Shown here: piece after piece, positions 20,124-29,490 of the stretch
Layout: each line of letters opens with the position of its first letter
Numbering within the stretch: position 1 is the first letter of the stretch
Assembly (NCBI GenBank): GCA_036346375.1
Contig: CM070511.1
Coordinates: 8,246,001 to 8,310,000, forward strand
Length of the DNA: 64,000 nucleotides
From: Guadua angustifolia
Taxonomy: Eukaryota > Streptophyta > Magnoliopsida > Poales > Poaceae
Reading direction: 5' to 3'
Made by a program: the position numbers and the translations under genes
The notes under the pieces: generated by a model
The model's input: the letters and a program-made list of their open reading frames with translations, nothing else
What the model was told of the DNA's origin: nothing
The model's database searches: none

Positions 20124-21187
20124 TCAGGCTGGCACTCGATTTCCTCCGCCATCGGGTCTTAGCTGTCTTTGCGCAAGTTGAAGCGGATGGTGTAATTCTC
20201 CTTCTTCGACACTTGTTGGCGAAATGCCCAGCTCATGGCATGAAAAGCATCTTCTAGTATCAGTTGTTGACTTCGAAACCGCATTGCCCATTGGTGCCGG
20301 AGTCTCAAAATTTCGACTAACGGGCGCGGTGTTGGGACCGGTGCTCGCTTTCGACAACCGGGCTGAATCTCGCAAACCGCCGAGGTGTCATTCTCAACTC
20401 GAGATGATTCGCCGCCTCGCTGACTAGCCATCCTGCGCTTGGGTCCTCACCCAACTCCTTGCGCTTATCCTCAAGAATCAAAGCCTTATTGACCAACTCC
20501 CGAAAGTCGTGGAAAGTGTGGGTGATCAATCCCACTGCATCCCGAAGTTCATCCTTTCGTAAAGCGGACTGTTCGCCTTGTCTCAGCCACATCCTCGTGC
20601 ATAGCGTACAATTGAGTAAACTTATTCAGATACTCACCATTGACCGCCTCCTTGCTTCAAAGCCCTAAACTCTTCCTTCTTAAGATCCATCATTCCTTCT
20701 GGCACATGATACTGGCGAAAAGCAGTTGAAAATTCCTCCCATGTGATTTCTGCGGGCTTCATGCGCCGCAGAAGAGTTCTCCCACCATTCTGCAATGGTT
20801 CCTTCCAACTGGTGCGAAGCATACAACACCCTCTCATTGCCTTCACATTGCGTGATGTGCAGCTTCTTCTCCATGGTTCTCAACCAATCATCGGCCTCCA
20901 ATGGATTGACATTGCCTGAGAATGTCGGAGGACGAGTTCTCATGAAATCAGCCAACTTGGAGTGGTTACGTGGTCCATTGTTGCTGGGTCACAGACACGG
21001 TAGCTTGGCGGCCAGAATCTGATTTGTTGCATCATTGTGCCGTGATAAGCCGGTCTCAGGCCGCCAGAAAGCTCCCAAGTTCTCAGTGATATCCATCGGC
21101 AAGGCTTTGGTTGCGTGGTGTACCATCATGGTCATTCTGGCAGAGACCACTTCCTGACGCTCCATTGTTGCCGCGAGTGTTCACCAT
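20124..21187 (-). pseudogene. A1 gag, several frames
   Basis: The start is ATG at 21187 (M-V-N-T-R-G-N-N-G-A-S). The core begins D-F-M-R-T-R-P-P-T-F-S-G-N and L-E-A-D-D-W-L-R-T-M (20955-20880), followed by E-W-W-E-N, H-V-P-E-G-M-M-D-L-K-K-E-E-F (20846-20634), and T-F-H-D-F-R-E-L-V-N-K-A (20592-20317). The nucleocapsid at 20375-20124 has R-R-C-F-S-C-H-E-L-G, in which the last zinc ligands are lost by frameshift. At least four frame changes are needed to read it. Confidence 0.85.
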
Positions 21188-21423
21188 CTGCTTAGGTTAG
21201 GAGAGGGGTAGAAGTAGCACAGATAAGATATAAGAATCTCTAAGCGGGGGAAAACAGGTTTAACCCAAACTTTATCATTTTATTGAATAACTTGGTATGG
21301 TTGCTTACATAAGCCTAAAAGCTTTGCAACGCATACTGCACACTCAGCAAACAATAAAATCCAAACTAAAACACTCAACCTTAACGTTTATTACAATTGG
21401 TAATGCTATCTTATGGACGCGAC

Positions 21424-22058
21424 TCAACATTCGAGTCTCAACTTAATCCTAAGTCTCTCATCCGTCAAAGTCGGACTCGGGTCTGCTCTCAGGTCGGGTC
21501 GTAGCTCCATCTCCGGCTCTGGCTCAGGTCCAAATAATGCATCCTCTAACTCATGGATTCTCCGGAGAGACTGATCTAAGACCTCTTGGAGCCGAGCTTC
21601 CGCATCCCTGGCCTCGTTACGAGTTCTCCGCAGCTCCAGAACCATATCATCGAGGGCGTCCTCCTGAGCAATGACATATCTCACCAGGTGGGTAACTGTG
21701 GCGTCCTCCTCTACTATTGGCGCTCGGTCAAAACGGTTGTCTTGGCGTGGATGATGTCGAACACAAGGCCTTCCAATTCTCGGGGGTAGGTACGAGCAAG
21801 TCGCCTCATCGCCAAACGTCTTGCCGCTGATCCTCGCCGTGTAGATCTCCTTACGGTGATGCGGATGGAACAACTTCCTCTTGCTCTTGTGCGTGCGTAG
21901 ATCGTAATCTGAACCCTCCAGCCAACGTCGAGTCCAGCACGTACTATGGTCTCCCCTCGGTAGATCGGCCTGTCGAAGCCTCTGAGCATCCTCATCATGT
22001 GCCATAGCTCTGCGGCATATCCTCCTTCCTGCTCCCCGTACTCTTGGACCATCCTCAT
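21424..22058 (-). pseudogene. A1 extra ORF upstream of gag (homologue of the element B ORF)
   Basis: Two overlapping frames match the 271-codon ORF at 54923-55738. The first (22058-21714) has G-G-Y-A-A-E-L-W, R-P-I-Y-R-G and V-R-A-G-L-D-V. The second (down to 21424) has D-N-R-F-D-R, T-H-L-V-R-Y-V-I-A-Q-E, a heptad-rich R-R-T-R-N-E-A-R-D-A-E-A-R-L, then G-P-E-P-E-P-E-M-E-L. A frameshift near 21850 and lost C-terminal sequence make it a pseudogene. It lies in sense orientation between the primer-binding site and gag. Function unknown. Confidence 0.85.
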
Positions 22059-22240
22059 CTATTTAAAGGAGAAGTAGATAAGTCCACCATGCTCAATCGC
22101 CTTGGAAAATCATAATTTCAGCAAAGGTGAGGAGTAGAGAATGAGAAGAGTCAAGAGTGTTGTATTAATCCAATTTAGGTCTTTCTTTTAGAAAATAGGT
22201 TTGGACACTCTACCAACTAGGGCCAAGACTCACAACAAGA

Positions 22241-22252
22241 TGCTCGATACCA
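22241..22252 (-). other. A1 primer-binding site, degenerate
   Basis: Minus-strand TGGTATCGAGCA differs from the initiator Met-tRNA complement TGGTATCAGAGC by one missing base. It sits five bases inside the LTR, as in element B (55932-55944). Confidence 0.75.
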
Positions 22253-22257
22253 CCTTC

Positions 22258-24518
22258 TGAGTGACCCGAATTCACCAATTCGATCCACCGTATGCCGCAC
22301 TATTCCTGTGATCAACGCTAGTGCACACGGCTTAACATCGGTAAGCATCACATCATACACAACGATAATAACAATAAGACTTCATTTATTTAAATGTAAC
22401 TAGTGTATGATCTTATGATCACTTACATTTATTCGGCCTCATAGGGCAAGACTAAGATAAAATAAGACAAATCTGAAGGAAAATTGTAGAAGACGAGTGA
22501 CTCATCAAGACACCACAAGCGATCGACAAGGCTTGGCCTAGTGACTCGCGGCCCACCGAAAGTCCTCCTCAAGCACAAAGCGATGACTCCTCCACCGTTG
22601 TTGGTTTGTAAGCAAGGGTGAGTACACCAACACGCACTCAACAAGTTGTGCATGTAATGCAATTCTATCATAGCTATATGCGTGCTTATTCCAAAGGAAG
22701 GCTTATGGTTCATAAGCAGTAAAGCAGCATTTTCAAACATAAACAATATATAGATTGATAGATTCCATTGTTTCTCAAATCAAACCCAAGTTCTCCATCC
22801 TAAATCAAGTTCCATTATCCACATGGCATCCCGCCATCCCATCCAGCTTGACAAGTTTTAGTTAACTATCCCTTGATCAGAATCCCGAGCATTGCTCAAT
22901 ACTGTGAGCACGGCTATCCTAATAGATTGTACACTCGCAGAGGTTATGCACTTTACCCACACGATATAACCATGCACCACACAAAGTAACGATTATAACA
23001 AAGCCTTTACAATGCATCCTCTTAACCCAAGCTACCCGCTAAGGTTTCAACATCAAGGGCTACGCCGCCACAACAGGCCCCCTCTTGCGCCATGTGAGTT
23101 TCCCCGTGCACCCGACTCACACCACCAAGATAGCACTTAAGTTAAGTATTTGCAAATTAGTCACTAGGTCGCCCCATAACAGACGTGGTGCAAGTTTGAC
23201 TCAGTCAAAGGCTCGCAAGGTTAAGTCCTTAGGATTGATTAAAGCAAGACATACACATACCCTCAGCTCCACCGAGCCCACCCCGCACACCGCCTTTCCA
23301 CTTGCTTCAATCTAAAGTGATTACCCTCCTGGTTGGTTACCAAGCACCACGTGCTTTTCACAAATCAACATCGCTATGTGACTCCACCATCACAACAACT
23401 CAATCTCTTTGTGCGACCACACATGGCCCACAAGTTATCATCATTGTTCCATATTCCATTAGTCAAGAATATTAAGCAATATTCCATGAGCATGTGATGA
23501 CGTGGCATGGCTAAGCAATTATATTCGCTTCTAACCAACCATGTTGATTTTCTATTAACCAACTATAATTAACCAACCTAGGGTGACAAGTGGATCATGA
23601 TATACAATTTAACAAGGTAGGGTGTAATTCAAGAGGGTATAATATCTAAATCCCAATCTAGGTCAAAATCATTTGTACTCATGAAATAACAAGTGATAAA
23701 GTAAACCAAAATAGCATGCAATCTAATTTATGGGTGCAACATGATCAAAGCACAACTTGCCTTTGTTAAGCTCCTACTCCTGGTCTGGAAATAATTCCTG
23801 AGCTGAGAAATCCCCTTCCGAAGCTTCGCACAATTCAATGTCTACGCGAATCGAGAGAGAAAAGCAAATAAAAACCAAAACCAAAGAGCAAACAAATTCA
23901 AAAATTCAAATAAAAGACACCATTAGAAAGATCTCATTTTTACAAATTTTTAGGAATTTGAATCACCTCAAACGGAGTTCGTATGCGAAAGTTATAAGGT
24001 TTTGAAATTTGAAAATCCTGAAAATACCCTGAAAATAGAAATTCCGAATTTAGCGAATTATTTTTATATGGAAAAAAATCCAATTTTTCCTTTCGATCCA
24101 GACGGTTGCGACATGGCTGATTCTGGGCCGTAGATCTTCTGATCAATGGTTGAGGTTTAACCTTGGAGTTTCCTATTCACTTGGACGACGTGGCCGAATC
24201 CTGTCCGTTCGTTGACGATCCGACGGCGCTCCGAGCTTCCGAGTGACGATGGCAAGACGGCGGCGCGGCTTTCCCCGGAGACGAAGACGACGACGCCTCG
24301 ATGGCGCTCCGGCGAGTTCCGGCGAGGAAGAGGTAGCGGCTCAGCTTCTCCTTGGCGCGACGAACTCAACCCTTCCCTCGGAACGGCGGAAGAAGGTTCC
24401 TAGCGACGGGAAAACGCGGCGCAAGGCTTCAAGAACATCGTTAATTAAGTGCTAGAGATTTAGAAAAAAATTAAAATAAATGATTGAATAATAATTTGGA
24501 AATTTTTAGGGTGTTACA
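22258..24518 (-). repeat. A1 5' LTR with an internal replacement near its start
   Basis: It matches the 3' LTR from 22675 to about 24437 but then switches abruptly: the last ~80 bases (24438-24518) do not match the corresponding end of the 3' LTR, although they still end in TGTAACA on the minus strand. Compared with the 3' LTR about 600 bases of GC-rich sequence are missing. Confidence 0.8.
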
Positions 24519-24755
24519 ATTTCAACAGAATTTGCAAACAAAGCTGTCGTGAATTTTGTTTAGAATTTTGAATCCAGACTCTGATCGACCAATTCTTTTT
24601 GTTGGTTGCAAAAACTTGTTGTGTGAGTTTAGATTTTGCTTGGATTATTATTTAGCTCGGATTGAAGGTGTGGATCTAGCTAATATTTAGGTTTTGGTTC
24701 AACAATTCATTATCGGAAAATGAGCTAACAGTTATCTTGATGTAACATAATGTAG
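24519..24755 (+). other. CACTA 5' untranslated / intron sequence
   Basis: An AT-rich segment before the transposase ATG, ending in AATGTAG just before it, which looks like a splice acceptor. No CACTA terminus is visible, so the element's true left end is missing. Confidence 0.5.
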
Positions 24756-26720
24756 ATGGACCGGCGATGGATGTACATGGACCGGCGCTCCCGGAGTTCT
24801 TGTAGGGTTTGCAAGATTTTCTTCGTAGGCCGATGCACACACGACGTCGAGCTACATATGCTGTCCATGCATAGATCGCAAGAATGAGAAGGAGTGGCCA
24901 AAATCCAGCCACCTTCACTTTCATTTGCTCACAAGAGGTTTCATGTCAAACTATACTGTTAGACCAAGCACGGTGAAGAAGAGATTATACAAGAAGACGG
25001 TGAAGAAGAAGAGGCGGACAACAATATCCCGGACGCTAGTCAACACGGTTCTTCAAGATACATTGGGGGAGTTTGGTGATGATGACCTAGACCAGATGCT
25101 GCATGATGGAGAGGAGAATACATCGATGAAAGACATTACGAAAAGTTACAAATACTATGGAGGACCACGGAACATCATTGTACCCAAACTATCGATAGGG
25201 CCATAAAAAGTTGCGCACCACACTAGAACCGATGCAATGGAAGGCGACCAATGGATTGTCCGATAAGGGATTCGACGAGTTGTTATGCCTCATAAAGAAG
25301 TTACTTCCAAAGGGAACACATCGCCGAAACTACGTGCGATGCCAAACAAGTTGTCCGCCCTTTGGGGTTGGAGGTACGAAGATACATGCATGTCGTAATG
25401 ATTGTATCCTTTATCGCAATGAGTATGAGGATTCGAAGCTTGTCCGTGTGCAAAACTTTGCGGTATAAGACCAGCGTGATGACCTAGGTGAGGTAGAGGG
25501 CAGCAGAAGAAGAGACCTCCTGCTAAGGTGGTGTGGTATTTCCTATAATCCCCGGTTGAAGCGCGATTTATAACAAAGCGCATGCCCAGATGATCTTGTT
25601 GCACAAGGAAGACCGTAAGGACGACGGAAGGCTAAGGCACCTTGTCGATGGCTCCTAGTGGAGGAAAGTCGATAGAACATACCCGACTTTCTTGAGGATG
25701 CAAGGAACATAAGGTTTGGGTTGAGTACGGATGGGATGAACCCGTTCGGCGATATGAGCAAAGCGATACAAAGACTTGGCCCGTGACTATGTATCTACAA
25801 CCTTCTTCCTTGGCTGTGTATGAAGCGGAAGTACATTATGATGCCATTGCTTATCCAAGGCCCGAAGCAAACTGGAAATGACATTGATGTGTACCTCAAA
25901 CCGTTGGTTGAAGATCTGTTAACACTGTGGAACGATGGTGTACGTGTATGGGATGAGTACAAAAGAAAGCACTTCACTCTACGTGCATTGCTATTCGTAA
26001 CCATCAACGACTGGCCTGCACTTGGTAACCTATCGGGCCTATCTATCAAAGGATATAAAGCCTGCATCCACTGCTTAGAGGATACGGACAGCAAGTACCT
26101 AAAAAACTCTCGAAAGGTTGTGTACATGGGCTACCGTAGGTTCCTCCATATGAAGGACCCGTTACGGAGCTGGAAGGGTTTGAATTTTGATGGGACAGAA
26201 GAGAAACGTAAGAAGCCCATGCATCGCAGTGGGACACTTGTATTTTCTTTGGTAAAGGATCTGAAAGTAGTATTTGGAAAAGGTCCTGGTAGCAAACCTG
26301 TCCCGGCTGAACAAGGTCACACGAAGGCCATTTGGAAGAAGAAGTTAATATTTTGGGACTTACCTTACTGGAAAGACTTAGAGGTCCGCCACTCACTGGA
26401 CTTCATGCATATCACGAAGAATATCTGCGTGAACCTGCTAGGTTTCCTAGATATGTACGGTAAGTCAAAAGATACACTTCAAGCACGAAAGGACCTACAA
26501 CTATTGGGACTCAGGAACGACCTACATCTGGAAAAGAGAGAGAAAGGACAACATTACCTCCACCCCGCGAGCTACACTCTGAGCAAGGAAGAGAAAAAAA
26601 AACATAATTAAGTTCTTGAACAGTGTGAATGTCCCTTCTGGATACTCCTCGAACATAAGGAGACTCATAAACATGAAAGAGAATAAAATCGTACACATAA
26701 AATCCCATGATTGTCATTTG
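24756..26720 (+). pseudogene. TNP2-like CACTA transposase, broken
   Basis: It starts M-D-R-R-W-M-Y-M-D-R-R-S-R, the usual N-terminus of grass CACTA transposases. This is followed by the R-G-F-M-S-N-Y-T-V block (24936), Q-W-K-A-T-N-G-L-S-D-K-G-F (25240) and K-I-H-A-C-R-N-D-C-I-L-Y-R. A 263-codon frame (25820-26611) covers the core: MKRKYIMMPLLIQGPKQTGN, D-W-P-A-L-G-N-L-S-G and H-S-L-D-F-M-H-I-T-K-N-I. Stops and at least four frameshifts occur, among them TAG in place of a Gln/Trp-type codon at about 26728. The protein would bind subterminal repeats and cut the ends. Confidence 0.9.
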
Positions 26721-27330
26721 TTGATGACATAGTTGCTCCTAGTGGTGGTGCGAGGTATTCTGCCAGATTGGGTACGAGGGACAATCATAAAGCTGTGTTC
26801 ATTCTTCAACGTGGTGTCGCAGAAGGTCATCGAGCCGAATAAGGTATCTAATCTGCATGATGACATGGTCAATAGTCTGGTTAGCCTTGAGATGATCTTC
26901 CCTCCATCCTTCTTTGATATTACGGTCCATCTCATGGTCCACATTGTTAAAGAGATAGAAATTCTCGGACCTGTGTTCCTCCACAATATGTTCCCTTTCG
27001 AGAGGTACATGGGTATTCTAAAGAAGTATGTTCAGAATCGGTCTCGCCTGTAAGGTCGCATTAGCAGGTGTCAAGACAGAGGAGGTGATCGAGTTTTGTG
27101 TTAGTTACATTGATAATATGAATCCGATTGGCGTCCCTGTATCACGCCATGAGGGGAGGCTACGGGGAAAAGGGACTTTAGGGAGAAAAGAATCATATAG
27201 CGACGATCTACTTGCATTTAAACAAGCACATTTCACGGTATTGAAACAAGCAATCGTAGTGGCTCCGTATATCTATGATCACGAGATGAGTCTACGCTAC
27301 CAATACCCAAAGAAGTCGATAAGTGGATCG
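26721..27330 (+). pseudogene. CACTA transposase C-terminal region, DUF4218-like
   Basis: Frames read V-V-V-R-G-I-L-P-D-W-V-R, M-I-F-P-P-S-F-F-D-I-T-V-H-L-M-V-H and F-P-F-E-R-Y-M-G-I-L-K-K-Y-V, the DUF4218 landmarks found downstream of the TNP2 core. A frameshift lies near 27045; the next frame carries V-K-T-E-E-V-I-E-F-C-V-S-Y. DUF4218 has no established biochemical role. Confidence 0.85.
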
Positions 27331-28022
27331 CAATGAGCAAATGGATCATTTCGGCAGTTGGTTACAAAAGCAACTGTTGGGCAACCAGACAAACGATGAA
27401 CAATTGAAACTCTTGGCTCAAGGACCGTCCACAACAATCATATCATTCCAAGGGTATGAGATAAATGGGTACACATTTTATACGACAACCCAGGATAGCA
27501 AGAGCACCAACCAAAATAGTGGTGTCCGTATAGATGCCTTGGACAAAAATGGAAAGATGGACACCTACTATGGTTTCATAGAGGAGATCTGGGAGCTGGA
27601 GTATGGGCCATTAAAAGTCCCTCTGTTTCGGTGCCAATGGGTTAAACTGACAACCGTGGATATCGATAAGTACGGTATGACAACTGTGGATCTCAAGCAA
27701 GTAGCCTATAGGGACGAACCGTTCGTGCTCGCTAATGATGTGACACAGGTATTCTATGTGATGGACATGGACAAGAAACCAAAAAGGTATGAGAAGACTA
27801 GCAAGAGCGATCGACCAAGGCGCCACGTGGTTCTTCCGTAAAAGAAGGATTGTCGGAGTTGAGGGCGTCACGGACGAAGAAGAGTATAATCAGTTCGACG
27901 AGCTGCCTCCTTTCACGGTGGACATAGACATTAGTGTCCTGAATGATACAAAGGAATCTCCCTACGTACACCGCAATCATAATGAAGGATCACTTGTAAA
28001 AGCAAAGTATGTTAGCAAATAA
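27323..28022 (+). pseudogene. CACTA transposase end, DUF4216-like
   Basis: A 172-codon frame (27323-27841) with A-Q-G-P-S-T, Y-E-I-N-G-Y-T-F-Y-T, D-T-Y-Y-G-F-I-E-E-I-W-E-L-E-Y and K-Q-V-A-Y-R-D-E-P-F-V-L-A, typical of DUF4216. After a frameshift the last frame (to 28022) contains V-E-G-V-T-D-E-E-E-Y-N-Q-F-D and ends with TAA. This looks like the natural C-terminus of the TNP2 polypeptide. Confidence 0.85.
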
Positions 28023-28340
28023 GGATTGCTTTGCTTTCTTTTGGTGTAATAGACTACTAACATACTAGTTTCTCATTCCTCTAGTGGTTTTCCTATTGCT
28101 CCATATTTTCTGTTCAAATTGTACTAATATTTGACTAACAATATTGTTCAAAGTCCCTCTGTACTAATATAACAAGGTGACAATTTGCAATGGAATTATA
28201 AGAGTGCAAAAATTACTTTATTTCTTATAATTTTCTATAATGTTAATTTATATTACATGGTTGGAAAAAAATATTGTAAAGACTATCTGAATTTTAATTT
28301 ATATTAGATTGTCGAAAATAATTTTAATTTATATTAGATT
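28023..28340 (+). other. 3' region of the transposase gene, AT-rich
   Basis: No coding sequence. AT-rich DNA with two short repeats of ATTTTAATTTATATTAGATTG (about 28291 and 28321) leading into the tandem array. Confidence 0.5.
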
Positions 28341-28786
28341 GCTAAATGAATCTAAAGTGGTAAAAGCATTTTTAAAAATTATTTAATGAAACAATAGTTA
28401 AACAAAGACATTTAAAAAAAGAAATCTTAAAAAAAGGTTAAATGAATCTAAAGTGGTAAAAGCATTTTTAAAAATTATTTAATGAAACAATAGTTAAACA
28501 AAGACATTTAAAAAAAGAAATCTTAAAAAAGGCTAAATGAATCTAAAGTGGTAAAAGCATTTTTAAAAATTATTTAATGAAACAATAGTTAAACAAAGAC
28601 ATTTAAAAAAGAAATCTTAAAAAAGGCTAAATGAATCTAAAGTGGTAAAAGCAATTTTAAAAATTATTTAATGAAACTATAGTTAAACAGTAAATAAAAA
28701 AAGAAATCTTAAAAAAAGGCTAAATGAATCTAAAGTGGTAAAAGCATTTTTAAAATTATTTAATGAATCTAAACAGTGAATTAAGA
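28341..28786 (+). repeat. ~95-bp tandem repeat, 4.7 copies, in the CACTA element
   Basis: Units begin GCTAAATGAATCTAAAGTGG at 28341, 28437, 28532, 28626 and 28719; spacing falls from 96 to 93 by loss of single A residues in poly-A runs. Copies are nearly identical apart from the last, which is shortened. Confidence 0.92.
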
Positions 28787-28811
28787 AAAAGAAGGGCAAG
28801 GGGGCGCAAGC

Positions 28812-28873
28812 GGGGCTCGAACCCAAGACCTCACGGCCGGGAGAGCCCGCACTCAAGCGCCTCGTGCTAGCCA
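28812..28873 (-). other. tRNA-like A box/B box module next to the array
   Basis: On the minus strand TGGCTAGCACGAGG resembles a pol III A box and, 35 bases on, GGGTTCGAGCCCC contains a perfect B box (GGTTCGANNCC). The spacing fits a tRNA, but no acceptor stem closes, so it is not a functional tRNA gene. It shares AGGTCTTGGGTTCGA with the module at 42942-42993. Confidence 0.55.
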
Positions 28874-28996
28874 AGGGGGAGGAAGATTTCTTATCGAGTA
28901 GTAAGGGCGCTAAATTATTTTGAGTTTTATAAACTCTTCACATCGATCGATCGATAGTGCTAGGGCTGAATACATTCAACCGGATCGATGATCGGC

Positions 28997-29019
28997 CCCG
29001 GTTGAATACACCAACCGGG
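28997..29019. repeat. Inverted repeat CCCGGTTG...CAACCGGG
   Basis: Perfect 8-base arms separated by AATACAC, about 15 bases upstream of the TATA box of the second CACTA gene. Motifs of the ACCGGTTG type recur near the right terminus (35342), so it may be part of a subterminal repeat set bound by transposase. Confidence 0.6.
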
Positions 29020-29033
29020 ACTGATGGTGCACC

Positions 29034-29040
29034 TATAAAT
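29034..29040 (+). promoter_or_regulatory. TATA box of the second CACTA gene
   Basis: GCACCTATAAATCCC is followed about 30 bases later by CCTCTTCCCC, a pyrimidine-rich start region common in plant leaders. The transcript would begin near 29065. Confidence 0.6.
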
Positions 29041-29064
29041 CCCTCCCGCCGCCTCCTCTTCCCC

Positions 29065-29490
29065 AATTTTTGCTACTCCCGCCATTGTTCCCCAATCTCC
29101 TCCTCCTCCCGCTCGTTTGCAAAGACCTCCGACGACCTCCTCGCCTCCAACGACCCCACCGCCGCCGTCCTCCTCGCCTCCGACGACCCCACCGCCGCCG
29201 TCCTCGCCTCCGCGCGCTAGCCACTGTCGTCCTCGCCTCCGCGCGCTAGCCACTGTCGTCCTCGCCTCCACGCGCTAGCCACTGTCGTCCTCGCCTCCGA
29301 CGACCCCACCGCGTGCCTCCGACGACCCTGCCGCCGTCCTCCTCGCCTCCGACGACCCCCCGCCACTGCCTCGCCTCTGCGACGAAGCCATCGTCGTCCT
29401 CGCCTCACGACCCCCCACCGGCCCGACGACTTCGACCTGCCGCCCTCCTCCTCGCCTCGGACGACCCTGCCTCTGTCTTCCTCACCTACG
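29065..29490 (+). other. First (non-coding) exon of the second CACTA gene, with GC-rich repeats
   Basis: It consists mainly of variants of CCTCGCCTCCG(A/C)CGACCCC, including two near-identical TAGCCACTGTCGTCCTCGCC units at 29218 and 29246. It opens into short frames on both strands, but codon content is that of the repeat. It ends at CCTACG followed by GTAAAGCC, a plausible splice donor at 29491. Confidence 0.5.

Larger units (their letters stand above)
14260..24518 (-). mobile_element. A1: Tekay-type chromovirus (Ty3/Gypsy), both LTRs present
   Basis: Minus-strand order is 5' LTR (22258-24518), Met-type primer-binding site, an extra ORF, gag, protease, RT, RNase H, integrase, chromodomain remnant, polypurine tract and 3' LTR (14260-16718, truncated by T4). 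Pol residue patterns and LTR ends of the TGTAACA type fit the Tekay/Del lineage. Every gene is disrupted, but integrase remains open over 362 codons. The right LTR abuts CACTA sequence at 24519. Confidence 0.9.

Noticed and set aside
28812..28873. True tRNA gene
   Set aside because: A and B boxes are present, but no acceptor stem or clear anticodon arm can be formed and no terminator of T residues follows at the right place.
28683..28874. Minus-strand frame over the tRNA-like module
   Set aside because: It covers repeat and module only; codon content is that of the repeat and it has no homologue I recognise.
28945..28962. CACTA-type end (GATAGTG) near 28957
   Set aside because: The sequence inward does not resemble the other CACTA termini, and genes of one element lie on both sides.
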